A DNA stretch of 20,164 nt from Selaginella kraussiana (GCA_001021135.1 LDJE01083597.1:1-20164), one strand, 5' to 3'. Positions 1 through 8,390 are shown, numbered from the stretch's first letter. Notes: a model not told the origin generated them from the sequence alone. Made by a program: numbers and translations.

Positions 1-639
1 CTTTAGCCCGTAAAGAGGAGTTCATACTTGAGGCTTCCCCCGGAACATTACCTAACTTTGCATACTATTTCTTCATGCAAGCATCACTGCTTCTCATCCT
101 TGCGTGTGCCTGGTTTATCACGGTTGAGTAGTAGAAACCATATAACTTATATTGTTAATACCATTCTAGTGGAGAACCTCTGGAGTTCCCTTTGGTTTGG
201 AGAGATTTCTATATGCTGAGTGGACAAGGTTCTTGAGAACCTCTTGAGTCCCCTTTGGTTTGGAGAGAACAACTACAATGAAAAAGTGAATATGATGGTA
301 CAATACTGTCCGGATCCCAAGGGGACATCGACAACAATTGGCTCGCCTCCGACCTTCTTCTTATAAACTCTTGGTAGAAGCCGGCCATTGGGTACGATCT
401 CAATTATGAGAAGCGCATACGCCAATTATGCCCTGATGTTACAGTGGAGTATGAACGCCATACTCTTCTCCATTTCTCAGCTTTCTCGAAGCTTCAAGAG
501 AGGAATTGAACATACTTTTCAAGATGCCAATCCTGGAGCTTGTAGTATCGATATGAGTTTCTTGAGGCCTAGATGTGTTCATGTACGTCTCACGACCATA
601 GGGGTATTTAAGAGACACGTTAAGAGACTATAGATTTAT
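1..639. other. Intergenic region without a recognisable gene
   Basis: No reading frame here shows a familiar domain or a splice-consistent exon chain on either strand. The visible structure is a pair of 35-base direct repeats at 171-205 and 234-268 (32 of 35 positions alike) and a small palindrome at 227-242. Base composition is AT-richer than the neighbouring exons. It may hold 3' flank of the NEDD8 protease gene at its right end and part of a degenerate repeat further left, but I could not assign a family. Confidence 0.5.
171..268. repeat. Diverged 35-bp direct repeat, 63-bp period
   Basis: Two copies start at 171 and 234. Both contain the shared core CCTTTGGTTTGGAGAGA and a leading GAGAACCTCT/GAGAACCTCTT segment; they differ at about 3 of 35 positions. 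The second copy overlaps a palindrome, AGGTTCT-TG-AGAACCT, at 227-242. This could be tandem duplication inside an old repetitive element or a local slippage product. Family unknown. Confidence 0.5.
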
Positions 640-1421
640 TTAGTTCAATTCAATTTTCCGCCTTTTTGGAGGGGATCCACAATCTTGGTCAGCATCAAAG
701 TCGTTCCGTTTCCGCTTCCCTAGAATTGAAGGTCTTGTTGTTTCCGCTTTCAATCTCTGAATGAGTTGATAGATATATCCTCTCAGTGTGGCCACCTTGT
801 CTGGTAACACAAAGTTAACGGCATCAAAGTTCCAGTTACTTCTCATCATGGCAACGGCGAAGGCTATAATAAATAAACCGCAGTCAGAACCATTACTTTG
901 ACGTGGAGTACTTGGAGGCATGCAAAAGCTAGCAGAATTAGCACTCCCTCCCATAAGTGCTGACAGGCGTTTCGCTAGGTCTACTGCGGGCTCCTGGTTT
1001 ATTCCATGCCGACTACTGTCAAAATGAGTAAAAGAATTGCTCTGGCGATCATACACAAGCAAACTCCAGTGAGTGCCGTCATCAGCCTGGTCTGGATCCT
1101 TACTATCGTTCACTGGGGCAAACACCAACATTTGTTCGCCTAGATTGAGTGGTGCAACCAACTCGGGCAGGTTGCTTGGGTCCGTGATATTTGCTATTAG
1201 GTTTGATAGCGGCGCATTCATGAACATGACATCCTTCCTGTATTACAGCAGTGAGTAATCTGATTGAATGTGTTACATTCTGATATTTACCTTATGCAAC
1301 CTCGCTGTAAGCACTCGAAAACAAAGCTGATTATTGTATCAGTCAACCAACGGTCTCCAAAAAGCGTGTCTACGTCCTCTTGGTAAATCGTAATATCTCC
1401 AAATGTTACAACCTTTTCCAT
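640..1421 (-). CDS. NEDP1: NEDD8-specific cysteine protease, NEDP1/SENP8/DEN1 type (Ulp1 C48 family)
   Basis: Two exons, 1421-1291 and 1237-640, joined across a 53-bp intron, giving 242 residues. The family removes NEDD8 from non-cullin proteins and matures the NEDD8 precursor. Visible signature in order: FGDRWLTD near residue 21 (the W-L-N-D region of the family), GTHWSLLVY with catalytic His100, HFDSS with Asp117, Gln157 of the oxyanion hole, and catalytic Cys163 in SDCGLF. The frame stays open upstream to 1526 but has no ATG there and meets TGA at 1527-1529. The Met at 1421 gives MEKVVTFGDITIY, which lines up with the N-terminus of the family, so it was chosen. After the protease fold (normally about 212-226 residues in all) there is a basic tail with GKRKR (217-221) and PPKRRK (233-238), resembling a bipartite nuclear signal. 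Divergent to TOM6. Remaining doubt: an upstream 5' exon is possible. Confidence 0.88.
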
Positions 1422-1699
1422 TTTGTCCACAAAGAATGGGAGCCCTATATCATATTTGTCGCTGTATTCCCTTTTATAGTAGCTACGATTGAATTTTGAC
1501 GGATACAAATCAAATCTTTCATGCAATCATGTGAGGAATGGCTTCCTCCCAATAAACAAGCAAAAGTTTGCATCGATCTTTTAGCCTCCCATGCAACGGT
1601 TATGCATTATTTATATATATAAAACATTGAGGGTTTTGACTCAGTTAGGGTTCTTTCGGGAAGGAAAAAGAAAGGCGGCGGCTGCAGAGAAACGTAAGG
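1422..1699. promoter_or_regulatory. Shared divergent promoter region of NEDP1 and TOM6
   Basis: This 278-bp gap separates two start codons that point away from each other. A strong TATA element, TATATATATAAAA at about 1612-1624, lies roughly 75-88 bases before the TOM6 ATG and is oriented for it. A TTAGGGTT element, close to the plant telo-box often found before translation and organelle genes, follows at about 1646-1653. No equally clear TATA serves NEDP1. Confidence 0.5.
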
Positions 1700-1855
1700 A
1701 TGTTTCAAGTCGATCTGCCCAACAAGTCGGACGCGTACCGTCAGCTGCGCAAATATGCCTGCATCGCTGGGATGTGGATTGCCACCATCAGGGTCATTCC
1801 CTACGTGCTCAAGTTCGTGAACGAGGGTGAGGAGGAGCTTCGCATGGAGTTGTAG
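1700..1855 (+). CDS. TOM6: Mitochondrial import receptor subunit TOM6
   Basis: A single-exon gene of 51 residues. The plant TOM6 protein is a tail-anchored small subunit of the outer-membrane TOM translocase, which stabilises the complex around TOM40. The order of features matches the plant family closely: Met-Phe start, a D-A-x-x-Q-L-R segment (here SDAYRQLRKY), a hydrophobic helix AGMWIATIRVIPYVL across residues 23-37 with the family's I-R-x-x-P-Y-V-L pattern, and an acidic end EEELRMEL. Length agrees with the roughly 54 residues of the Arabidopsis protein. It has its own TATA box about 80 bases upstream and stops 175 bp before the convergent CUL4 stop. No second Met competes for the start; the ATG follows AACGTAAGG. 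Confidence 0.9.
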   Translation: MFQVDLPNKSDAYRQLRKYACIAGMWIATIRVIPYVLKFVNEGEEELRMEL

Positions 1856-2030
1856 AGCAGCTCATGAATCAATGAATTAAAAGTTTGCTTTTCGTTTTCA
1901 AGAATTGTACAAGACATTTCATTTGCTATAAGAGAGAAGTGTCGCAAGTGTCGAGTTTTCACATTGAAAATCCACAAGAGAAGCGCCTCTCCTCGAACCT
2001 GTTTTTGTGCCTATTGCGTCGTTCTAGCTC
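1856..2030. other. Convergent 3' flanks of TOM6 and CUL4
   Basis: This 175-bp spacer holds the 3' untranslated ends of two genes that read toward each other. On the plus strand AT-rich stretches just after the TOM6 stop (for example ATGAATTAAAAG near 1872) could serve poly(A) addition; no perfect AATAAA is present. No coding signal is visible. Confidence 0.4.
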
Positions 2031-5000
2031 TCACGCCAGATAGTTGTAAATCTGAGGATTGTTCTTGTCCCGCTCCAAGTATTCGCGATCTATCAAGCTC
2101 TCGATGCGTTTCTTCAAGTCCGCAGGCTTTATAGGAAACTTGAGCTGCAAAAACATACATGAATCTCACTGGTTCCAAGGATAGACCATGATGCACATAC
2201 CTGCTGGAAGAGCTCCGTGATGAGCAAGGTGTGACTAAGAACTTTCCTCGTCTTCATGATTCTAACGATGGCAGCATCAATCTACATAGATAGATAGATT
2301 ATGCACTTGAAACGCATGTATTTATACGTACCTGATACTGCCGGTCTTGAAACACTCGCTCCGTTGTACTCGTGTTCTCCTCTACCGTCTCTTTGAGTTG
2401 TATGGCGTTCACCTGAAATCACACAAACGTCGTCACAACGAATGGTAAAAGAAAGAAAGCAGCTCACCTTTATTCGGAAGAGCGAGGCAGTGAAGTCCTC
2501 GTTGAAAGAAAAGCTGTCTTCGTCGTCCACCTCTCTGCCCTTGGGTTGCTGCACCAACGAATGAGATGCACATTTCCTGGCTCGACTACTCACCTTGAGA
2601 AGGATTCGGACCTTGCCGCAAGCGAGGGATTGGAGGGTTCTGCGGAGCTCCTTGTCTTCGATTCCTGTTGTGTCCTTGATCTCTTGGAAGGTGAGCGAGT
2701 TTGAATCGTTGAAAAGCATCAAAACCACCGTCTGCGAGAACACTGGTGAGCTGCATACTTCACCTTGCACTAACTAACCTGGAACAGAGAGACGGACAGC
2801 TCTCGTTTCCCTTTGGCGAAATCGGCTTTCAGAACGCAATGCCCAAGCGAGTTCTGCCACATTAGCCGCCGACCGCTGTGTTTACTGAGATAAAACTGCT
2901 TGAAAATGTCCTACAAACCGAGAAACCAACACATATGAGCAACAAGAATCTGGAACAAACCTGATACACGTTCAGCTCGTGCGGCAAGCGAATGTCCATG
3001 GGAGGGTATGTAGGCCAATATCTGCACGGCAAAACCTACAGTCGGAAGCCACGGAATTGCTTGAACGTACCCCGTAGTGAGGACATGCACATTCATTTCA
3101 ATACCAGCAGGGAGTTTGGTTCGTGCCTGTGAAGACTGCTTGAACGACTCATTGATCTCCCTCGATAATTCAATGTCCTGTAAAAACGAAACGAAAACGT
3201 TCTAGTAATAATTACTTCAGCTAAACCGACCTTGAACATTCCCTCCAGCTTGTTGGTGAACTGGCTGCCACATTCTGTTTTGAGCTGCGAAACAAACCAG
3301 TGTAACTAAACGTAACCTAGAAAAGGTAATTAATTACCTTGGAAATCATCGACTTCTCTGCATCGATGGATGCGCTTTTCCCCAACAGAAGTCGCTTGGC
3401 CAGATCTTTCTTGTAAAACGCCTCAAACACATCCTTGCCCTGCGATTTGGTTTGGCGGCATAGTTCAAAAGAATGACGACGCACCTGAATGAATCGGAAG
3501 AGCACGAGCACTTTGTCCAGCATACCCTCCAGCTCTTCCTCAGATGTGCCCTTGTTACCAGCTCTCAGCTTTCCATCTATGAACTTGGCAATGAGTTCTG
3601 CCGGCCGGTTCTACGATCAATCAATCACCTGTTAATACATAAGAACTTAAGAAAGAGTTTACGGCAAACCTGTCGCAAGTTGATGAGATGCTCGAACGCT
3701 TCCTTGATTGTGTTTGCGAAAGGCTCGTTTTTGGAGAAGCTCACTTCCCAGATCATGTCGAGGCGAGCCTTGAAGTCGAGCAAAGCGGCAACCATGTCCT
3801 TGTCTTTCTCCTCGTCCATGACAATGCTTTGCCCGGTCGCCTTTATGTAGGCGCTCAGTGCCTGCTTCAGCGACTCGAGCGCGCTCACTCTTGCGAAGAG
3901 AGTGTACATGCGATGCAAATCGGTCACGCGATTAGCGTCCATCAGAGGTGCAAATCCCTGCTTATTTAGCGTCAAGCAAGTAATGAATAATATCCAGCAA
4001 GTAATCTCACCTTGTCCAGTATGGGAGTCGTATGTCGCTCGAGGAGCTGCTTCTCCGAAGTTGTGATCAGCTGCTTGCGAGTGTTGGGATCCAAGTACAA
4101 CAAGCACCGATCGTTCTCTTCTTGTAGCCTTTCCTGTTATATAGAACAAAAAACGGAAAAAAAAAACCAATATTTATATGGAATTGTTAATCAAACTTAC
4201 TTCTACGTGCTTGAGATAATCGGGTACATCGGCGAGCTGAATGTATCGAATACCTTCGGCAGCATAGAAGTCGGCAGTACTCTCGAGGAAGAGCTTCTCA
4301 AAGCTCTCGACGTAGATTCCCAGGGCACTTAGCATGCGCAAGAGGTGCTTGAGCAGTGTACGATCGACGGTCTCACCGGACCTGAAAGGCAGAATATTGC
4401 TATACGGAGCAAATGAGATGCCCACCTTTCCTTGTCGATGAGTCGGAGAATGCCGGTGACGGTCTTGTGGTCCACCTCGGGGCATGCAGAGAGGTGCTTC
4501 CGGAAGAGCTGCAGGCCCATGTCCCAAAGGGAGCGCACATTGGAGTTTTGGATCACGTATGTGCGGTCAAGGTAGAGGGCGATGCTCCTGATCATGAGCA
4601 TCTGATCGCAGTGGTCCTGCCAACACTTTTCGACGTGCGAGAGGAACACAACCGGATCGGGGCTCTGCCCGATGAGAGCCTCGAGCTTCACCCGGATATG
4701 AGCCTCGCACTCTTGTTGCAGCCGTAGGTAGAGACTGTTGGACATCTTGTGCAGACACAGGTCCTCGACGGCCTTTGTGTAACGTACAAACGTCAATTGA
4801 TTGTATACGGTACACTAATAAATACGTACCTGGTAGAGCTGCTCTAGGCTGCAAGAAACGGGTTGTTTCATGTGAATAGCGGTAACAGCATGGCGGATCT
4901 TGTCCCACGTATTCTCCTCAAAGTTGGTCGGCAATTTGGGCTTGTCTGCAAAGGCAACGTGTAACGTGGTGACCTTGATCTGCTACCGCCGTACCTTTGA

Positions 5001-5286
5001 AAGGCTTGATGACCAGCTTCTTGGCTGGTTGGGGTGGCGTTGCCTTCTTCCTCGAAAGATTGGCGGTGGTACCCGTCGTGTTACTGCTGCCGCCGGCAAG
5101 CCCAACCGCTGTTGCATCCCCCTGAAGGAGATGCTCCTCCGACGATGCGTACCCATTCTTCTCCTGCGGATCGAACGAAGACTTGGCCTTCTTGGCGGAA
5201 ATCATGGCTGCTCCCTCGCCGCTGGCGGCGCTACTGCTGTGGATGCTGCTGCTGCTGAGGCTGGCCAGCCTGCGCTTTTGAGACAT
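2031..5286 (-). CDS. CUL4: Cullin-4, scaffold of CUL4-DDB1 E3 ubiquitin ligases
   Basis: Seventeen exons: 5286-4995, 4945-4830, 4772-4426, 4381-4201, 4133-4011, 3957-3670, 3610-3485, 3439-3338, 3284-3231, 3177-3071, 3021-2961, 2910-2779, 2731-2594, 2548-2468, 2412-2332, 2281-2201, 2144-2031. They sum to 807 residues, against about 792 in Arabidopsis. CUL4 binds DDB1-DCAF receptors at its N-terminus and RBX1 at its C-terminus, in the nucleus. A serine-rich low-complexity head is followed by the plant CUL4 signature [15 protein letters not shown] (exon 1), then cullin repeats including [30 protein letters not shown] and [20 protein letters not shown]. The cullin-homology domain follows with [20 protein letters not shown] and [14 protein letters not shown]. 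The winged-helix tail holds the NEDD8-acceptor segment IVRIMKTRK (acceptor Lys about 753) and ends NPQIYNYLA. All introns are 44-67 bp. Head-to-head with C53, 259 bp between starts. Assignment is very secure; individual splice sites are hand-placed. Confidence 0.96.
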
Positions 5287-5545
5287 GAAAAGAAGAGCGG
5301 ACGGTTGTTGCTCCTCTCGGCTGCTACTCCACTACCACATCCCCGGAACCCAAAACCAAACGCAGCTGAACAAACCCTGAGCTGAGCCCTTACTTTCGTG
5401 TGCTCGCTGCTGCTGCGCCCCCGCTACTCCTCGGACCGGGTCGTCTCAAGCGAATTCCGGCGCATTCGAAACCATGTCCAAGCGCCGCGCAGCCCTAAAA
5501 TGCTTTTATGTATTTCATCATCTTGGGAATTAGGGCTCTTGCGCC
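5287..5545. promoter_or_regulatory. Shared divergent promoter region of CUL4 and C53
   Basis: 259 bp separate the two ATGs. The C53-proximal part carries AGCCCTAA at 5491-5498 and its exact inverse TTAGGGCT at 5530-5537, the second only 8 bases before the C53 ATG. AGCCCTAA/TTAGGGCT resembles plant telo-box-like elements. No clear TATA box is present, in keeping with a housekeeping, broad-start promoter. A short upstream frame of 19 codons begins with ATG at 5474 and ends inside the inverted element; whether it lies in the transcript is unknown. Confidence 0.45.
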
Positions 5546-7527
5546 ATGACTGTGGAAGAAGAACAACTCCTCCCCATCGACATCTCCTACTACAAGCTCG
5601 CCGGTAAGGAAGTAGCTCTCGATGTACTGATCGATCTAACCATGTCAAGCAGACTACTTGGTGGATCGGCGGAAGCTGCCAGGCGACTGGCGTAAGCGGA
5701 TCGCACAGGTCCGTGGGAGAATTAGCGCTGCTCTTTTGCGCTTGCCCAAGGATGCGGACCCCTGGTTTGGCACGCTCACTTCGGAATGTAAGTCTCAAGC
5801 TTCTGCTCATTTTGCACACTGTGGAACTGTTGGCAGGCGCGGGATACCTGGAAGCGCTCAAGGTGAGGGACATTCTTTCGAAAACCATGCCCGAGGAGAG
5901 GACAATGTTCGGAAGGCTGTCCGGGATTGCGGTAAGTCTTTCTTCCGTCGTCGATCATATTCCTCTGCCTCGTTCAGGGTGAATGGGATTCTATCGTCCG
6001 GGCTTATGAAAAGGACTCCATATTTCTTGGCGAGGCAGCACAGATCATGGTTCAGAATGTCAACTACGAGATGTAGGTTTTTAGTGGTGTGCATGCTGAA
6101 CCCTCAGGTGGGTGGTGGATTTTGCAGCCCGTCCCATAAGAAGCATATTGCAAAGCTGCAGCAACAACTCACGGACTTGGAGCGGAAGGAAGTGGAGCTC
6201 AAGCGGAGTATAGTGACTTCTGCATCCAGATACTCGCAAGCTTGCCAAGAGCTCGGGATTACGGTGGGTTCCCAAATTTTTAGAAACTAGTTATCACTAC
6301 CGGAATGCAGGGAGCAAACGTCAGGGCCGAGCTGGTTGCTGCTACCGTTTCAGCTCTTCCCAAAGTCTTTTCCGAGGTGATCGACATACTCTGCGGGGAG
6401 CTAGTTGGAGAAAGCACGGAGCTCTACTCAGCCTTCTCCTCGTACGCTCACGAGGTACGTTCGTTCAAGTTTGTTAGTCACGTTTACGGTGGCTGGTGAG
6501 CAGGTGAACGACAGTTCGTTGGTTGTAACGTTGAAGGAGGTCCGTAACAATCCTTCAGCATTTTCTGTGGTTGAAACCGACGAGCAACCCGGTAAAACGG
6601 AAGATGCCTCTAGAGTGGACAACAAGGAAGATATCATCGAACCTGTTGTGGAGAAGGAAATTCAATGGGACATCACGACGCCGGATGAGACGGACGACAA
6701 GTCGTCAGAAATCCAATGGGACATTGACCTCAGCTCTACCATTGTGGAGGAGGCCGAACAGGAAGGCGATGCATCAGAAATCGTATGGGACATCGACGTC
6801 GACGACGGTGGCAAGGTGGACGAACTCCGTGAAAGCAATGCAGCTGGTTTCAAGTCGGATGCACAAGTAACTTTGCCGTGCACTGGCCTTGCCGATTTGA
6901 CCTTCAGAAACGAACTCCTCAATGACCTTGTCGAGGTAACATGCTCACGTGTTTCGGAGGTATAGGCTGAATGGGATTTTGGCAGCTCAAAATGTTCCTG
7001 ATCCAAAGGATTCAAGAAATGGAGAGTTCTGTGCTCCAACATCAGATGCAAGCAGCTGCTTTACAACAGCACGGGGCAGCTGCACTAAGGGAAATGGTGG
7101 TGAAACTTGATAGAGCAGTCGGCTTGCTGACCAACACGAGGACCAGAACCATGCTCACGATCTTGTCTTCTCGAAGGTACGTACGCTGCTTTTGTGTAGC
7201 AACTTAGATCAATCGCTCCTTGTTGTGTGCTATAGCTTCTTGGACAGGCTAGAGGCTTCTTTGCAACACAAGAAGCAAAACGAGGTGAAATCGGTAGAGA
7301 GCCTCAAGGATCTAGAACGTAGACGGGTCGAACTCAGGAATGCAGTTTCATCGACGTGGCCCAAGCAGGTATACATCCTTGGGGTTGATTCTTCTTTACT
7401 CACGGGATTGCAGGAAGCCGTGGCCTCAAGAACTCGAGAGCTCAAGGCGTACGTGGAGAAAGCACTTTCTCTACAGTATCAGGGAAGGCGTGTGAATTTG
7501 ATCGGGGAGATAAACAATGTTGTTTAA
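5546..7527 (+). CDS. C53: C53/CDK5RAP3-like ER-phagy receptor of the UFMylation pathway
   Basis: Ten exons: 5546-5603, 5653-5787, 5837-5931, 5978-6072, 6128-6263, 6311-6454, 6504-6935, 6986-7176, 7236-7368, 7414-7527; 510 residues (Arabidopsis homologue about 549). C53 works with UFL1 and DDRGK1 at the ER surface and links UFM1-marked stalled ribosomes to ATG8 for selective autophagy. Recognised blocks: [19 protein letters not shown] and [11 protein letters not shown] at the start, [49 protein letters not shown], then a coiled coil [19 protein letters not shown] leading to [10 protein letters not shown]. The seventh exon is an acidic, probably disordered region with three shuffled ATG8-interacting motifs: IQWDI at 274-278, IQWDI at 291-295, IVWDI at 314-318. 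A C-terminal helical region follows and ends in LIGEINNVV. Introns are 45-59 bp. Head-to-head with CUL4. Confidence 0.95.
6660..6794 (+). other. Three shuffled ATG8-interacting motifs inside C53
   Basis: The codons at 6660-6674, 6711-6725 and 6780-6794 encode I-Q-W-D-I, I-Q-W-D-I and I-V-W-D-I, each directly preceded by Glu and embedded in an acidic linker. In the known plant and animal C53 proteins the equivalent motifs follow an I-D-W-D consensus and bind ATG8 and UFM1. Here the second position is Gln or Val instead of Asp in all three. Confidence 0.85.
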
Positions 7528-7551
7528 AATTAAATCACGGAAGGAGGAATT

Positions 7552-7557
7552 TTATTA
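7552..7557 (-). terminator. Poly(A) signal AATAAA of the small ORF
   Basis: A perfect AATAAA on the minus strand lies about 24 bases after the stop codon of the 50-residue frame at 7581-7733. It also sits 25 bases past the convergent C53 stop, so the two 3' ends must nearly meet or overlap. Confidence 0.55.
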
Positions 7558-7580
7558 ATATCACCAAAGAAATGTGCGCA

Positions 7581-7733
7581 TCAGTTTTGGAATAGATTGC
7601 TGAGGAAATTCACAGCTCCAAAGATGCAGACGACCAGTGCGAACATACAAAGAGCGAAGAGCAAGGACAGAGATGCCACAAGCATGTCCATGCTCACTTG
7701 TATCATTCCAATCGCCATCGCCATATTCGCCAT
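7581..7733 (-). CDS. Small hydrophobic protein of 50 residues, unrecognised
   Basis: I do not recognise this protein. The frame opens at the first ATG after an in-frame TAA (7737-7739) and runs 50 codons to TGA. The product starts MANMAMAIGMIQVSMDM, is rich in Met, and then carries one long hydrophobic stretch, LVASLSLLFALCMFALVVCI at about residues 18-37, followed by FGAVNFLSNLFQN. This would make a single-pass membrane peptide with no basic tail. Signs of a gene: TATATAC about 80 bases upstream of the ATG, AATAAA about 24 bases after the stop, and no room for it as part of either neighbour. It lies between the convergent C53 stop (53 bp away) and the upstream same-strand DUF1677 stop (103 bp away). 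Alternatively it could be a chance frame within the 3' end of the DUF1677 transcript. Confidence 0.5.
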   Translation of the reverse strand: MANMAMAIGMIQVSMDMLVASLSLLFALCMFALVVCIFGAVNFLSNLFQN

Positions 7734-7736
7734 CCC

Positions 7737-7766
7737 TTAGCCTTGGCCAACTGGGCTTTCTGCCAT
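7737..7766 (-). other. Nine-codon upstream ORF before the small hydrophobic ORF
   Basis: ATG at 7764-7766 opens a frame encoding MAESPVGQG and stops at TAA 7737-7739, just one codon (GGG) before the ATG of the 50-residue frame and in the same frame. If transcribed, translation of the main frame would need leaky scanning or reinitiation. Confidence 0.35.
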
Positions 7767-7813
7767 CGTATTTTGTACGTGAAGTAGCCTCTACGAGAAA
7801 CCATGAACCATAT

Positions 7814-7820
7814 GTATATA
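7814..7820 (-). promoter_or_regulatory. TATA-like element before the small ORF
   Basis: Minus-strand TATATAC at 7814-7820, inside a TTTAAATAAG-TATATAC AT-rich block, lies about 80 bases before the ATG at 7733 and only 17 bases past the DUF1677 stop codon. Position suits a start of transcription near 7780-7790. Confidence 0.35.
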
Positions 7821-7836
7821 CTTATTTAAACGCTTA

Positions 7837-8352
7837 TCAGAAGTTCATGCAACTCGCAGTTCTGGCAAGGCTTCCCGTGCGCGACTTGTTGGTGATGCCA
7901 CTCGCGGTTCTGGCAAGGCTTCCCTTGTTGGCGGTGCTACGACGAAGCAGGAGCTGGCCCATGGCATTGGCGGCCGCCACCAGCGGTTTCTCTCGGACTC
8001 CATAGTTGAACTGCTTGCAGACACCCATATGGACAATCACGGCTTCTTCCAGTGAAGAAGCGGAGCTTGTCTTCTTACTAGTTTCCAGCCTCCGGTGCTC
8101 CTCCTTGACAGCCTCCGAGCAGAGGCCGCACACGAAGTGACCACAAAAGCTGTTTTTGATGCTCATCACGTAGCCTTGAGTGCACTCTTCACCTAGGCCA
8201 CAACACTCGCACTTGGCCAGCTCCGTCTTGTTGCTGTTGGTGCTGTTCAACTTCCTGCTTTTGATGAGCTCGGCTGCCATCATCACCGAGTCCGAGGCAG
8301 CTCTATACACGGAAATCCCATTCTTTGTAGAAGCCGCTCCTGCGCCTGGCAT
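7837..8352 (-). CDS. DUF1677 plant zinc-binding-like protein
   Basis: A single-exon protein of 171 residues of the plant family DUF1677, whose molecular function is not established. The family core is clear: KCECCGLGEECTQGYV followed by FCGHFVCGLCSEAVKEE, with the paired Cys residues (C-x-C-C, then C-G-x-x-V-C-G-L-C) expected to bind metal, then an EEAVIVHMGVCKQF segment that closes the domain. The N-terminal 45 residues are variable. The C-terminus carries two copies of GSLARTAS spaced 16 residues apart, each a basic-directed phosphorylation-type motif (R-x-x-S). The underlying DNA repeats are 7852-7876 and 7900-7924, 24 of 25 bases alike. The ATG at 8352 is the first Met after a TATA element. 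Same strand as PHF1 upstream and the small ORF downstream. Confidence 0.85.
   Translation of the reverse strand: MPGAGAASTKNGISVYRAASDSVMMAAELIKSRKLNSTNSNKTELAKCECCGLGEECTQGYVMSIKNSFCGHFVCGLCSEAVKEEHRRLETSKKTSSASSLEEAVIVHMGVCKQFNYGVREKPLVAAANAMGQLLLRRSTANKGSLARTASGITNKSRTGSLARTASCMNF
7852..7924 (-). repeat. In-frame 48-bp-spaced duplication encoding SLARTAS twice
   Basis: Two 25-base copies, 7852-7876 and 7900-7924, share GTTCTGGCAAGGCTTCCC on the plus strand and differ at one base. They encode the two SLARTAS segments of the DUF1677 protein. Near-identity at synonymous sites points to a recent local duplication. Confidence 0.7.
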
Positions 8353-8390
8353 TGTTCAAGCCCGAAATCCCTTGCACAAACCCTGCCGCA

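Noticed and set aside
1422-1526. Longer NEDP1 reading frame starting at 1526
   Set aside because: The frame opens with TTG just after an in-frame TGA and has no ATG; the Met at 1421 matches the family N-terminus.
2282-2331. TAGATAGATAGAT microsatellite in a CUL4 intron
   Set aside because: Short simple repeat within a 50-bp intron; no sign of function beyond its polypyrimidine-like role on the other strand.
7637-8005. Plus-strand frame across the small ORF and DUF1677 gene
   Set aside because: It is antisense to a well supported DUF1677 domain and shows leucine-rich mirror composition only.
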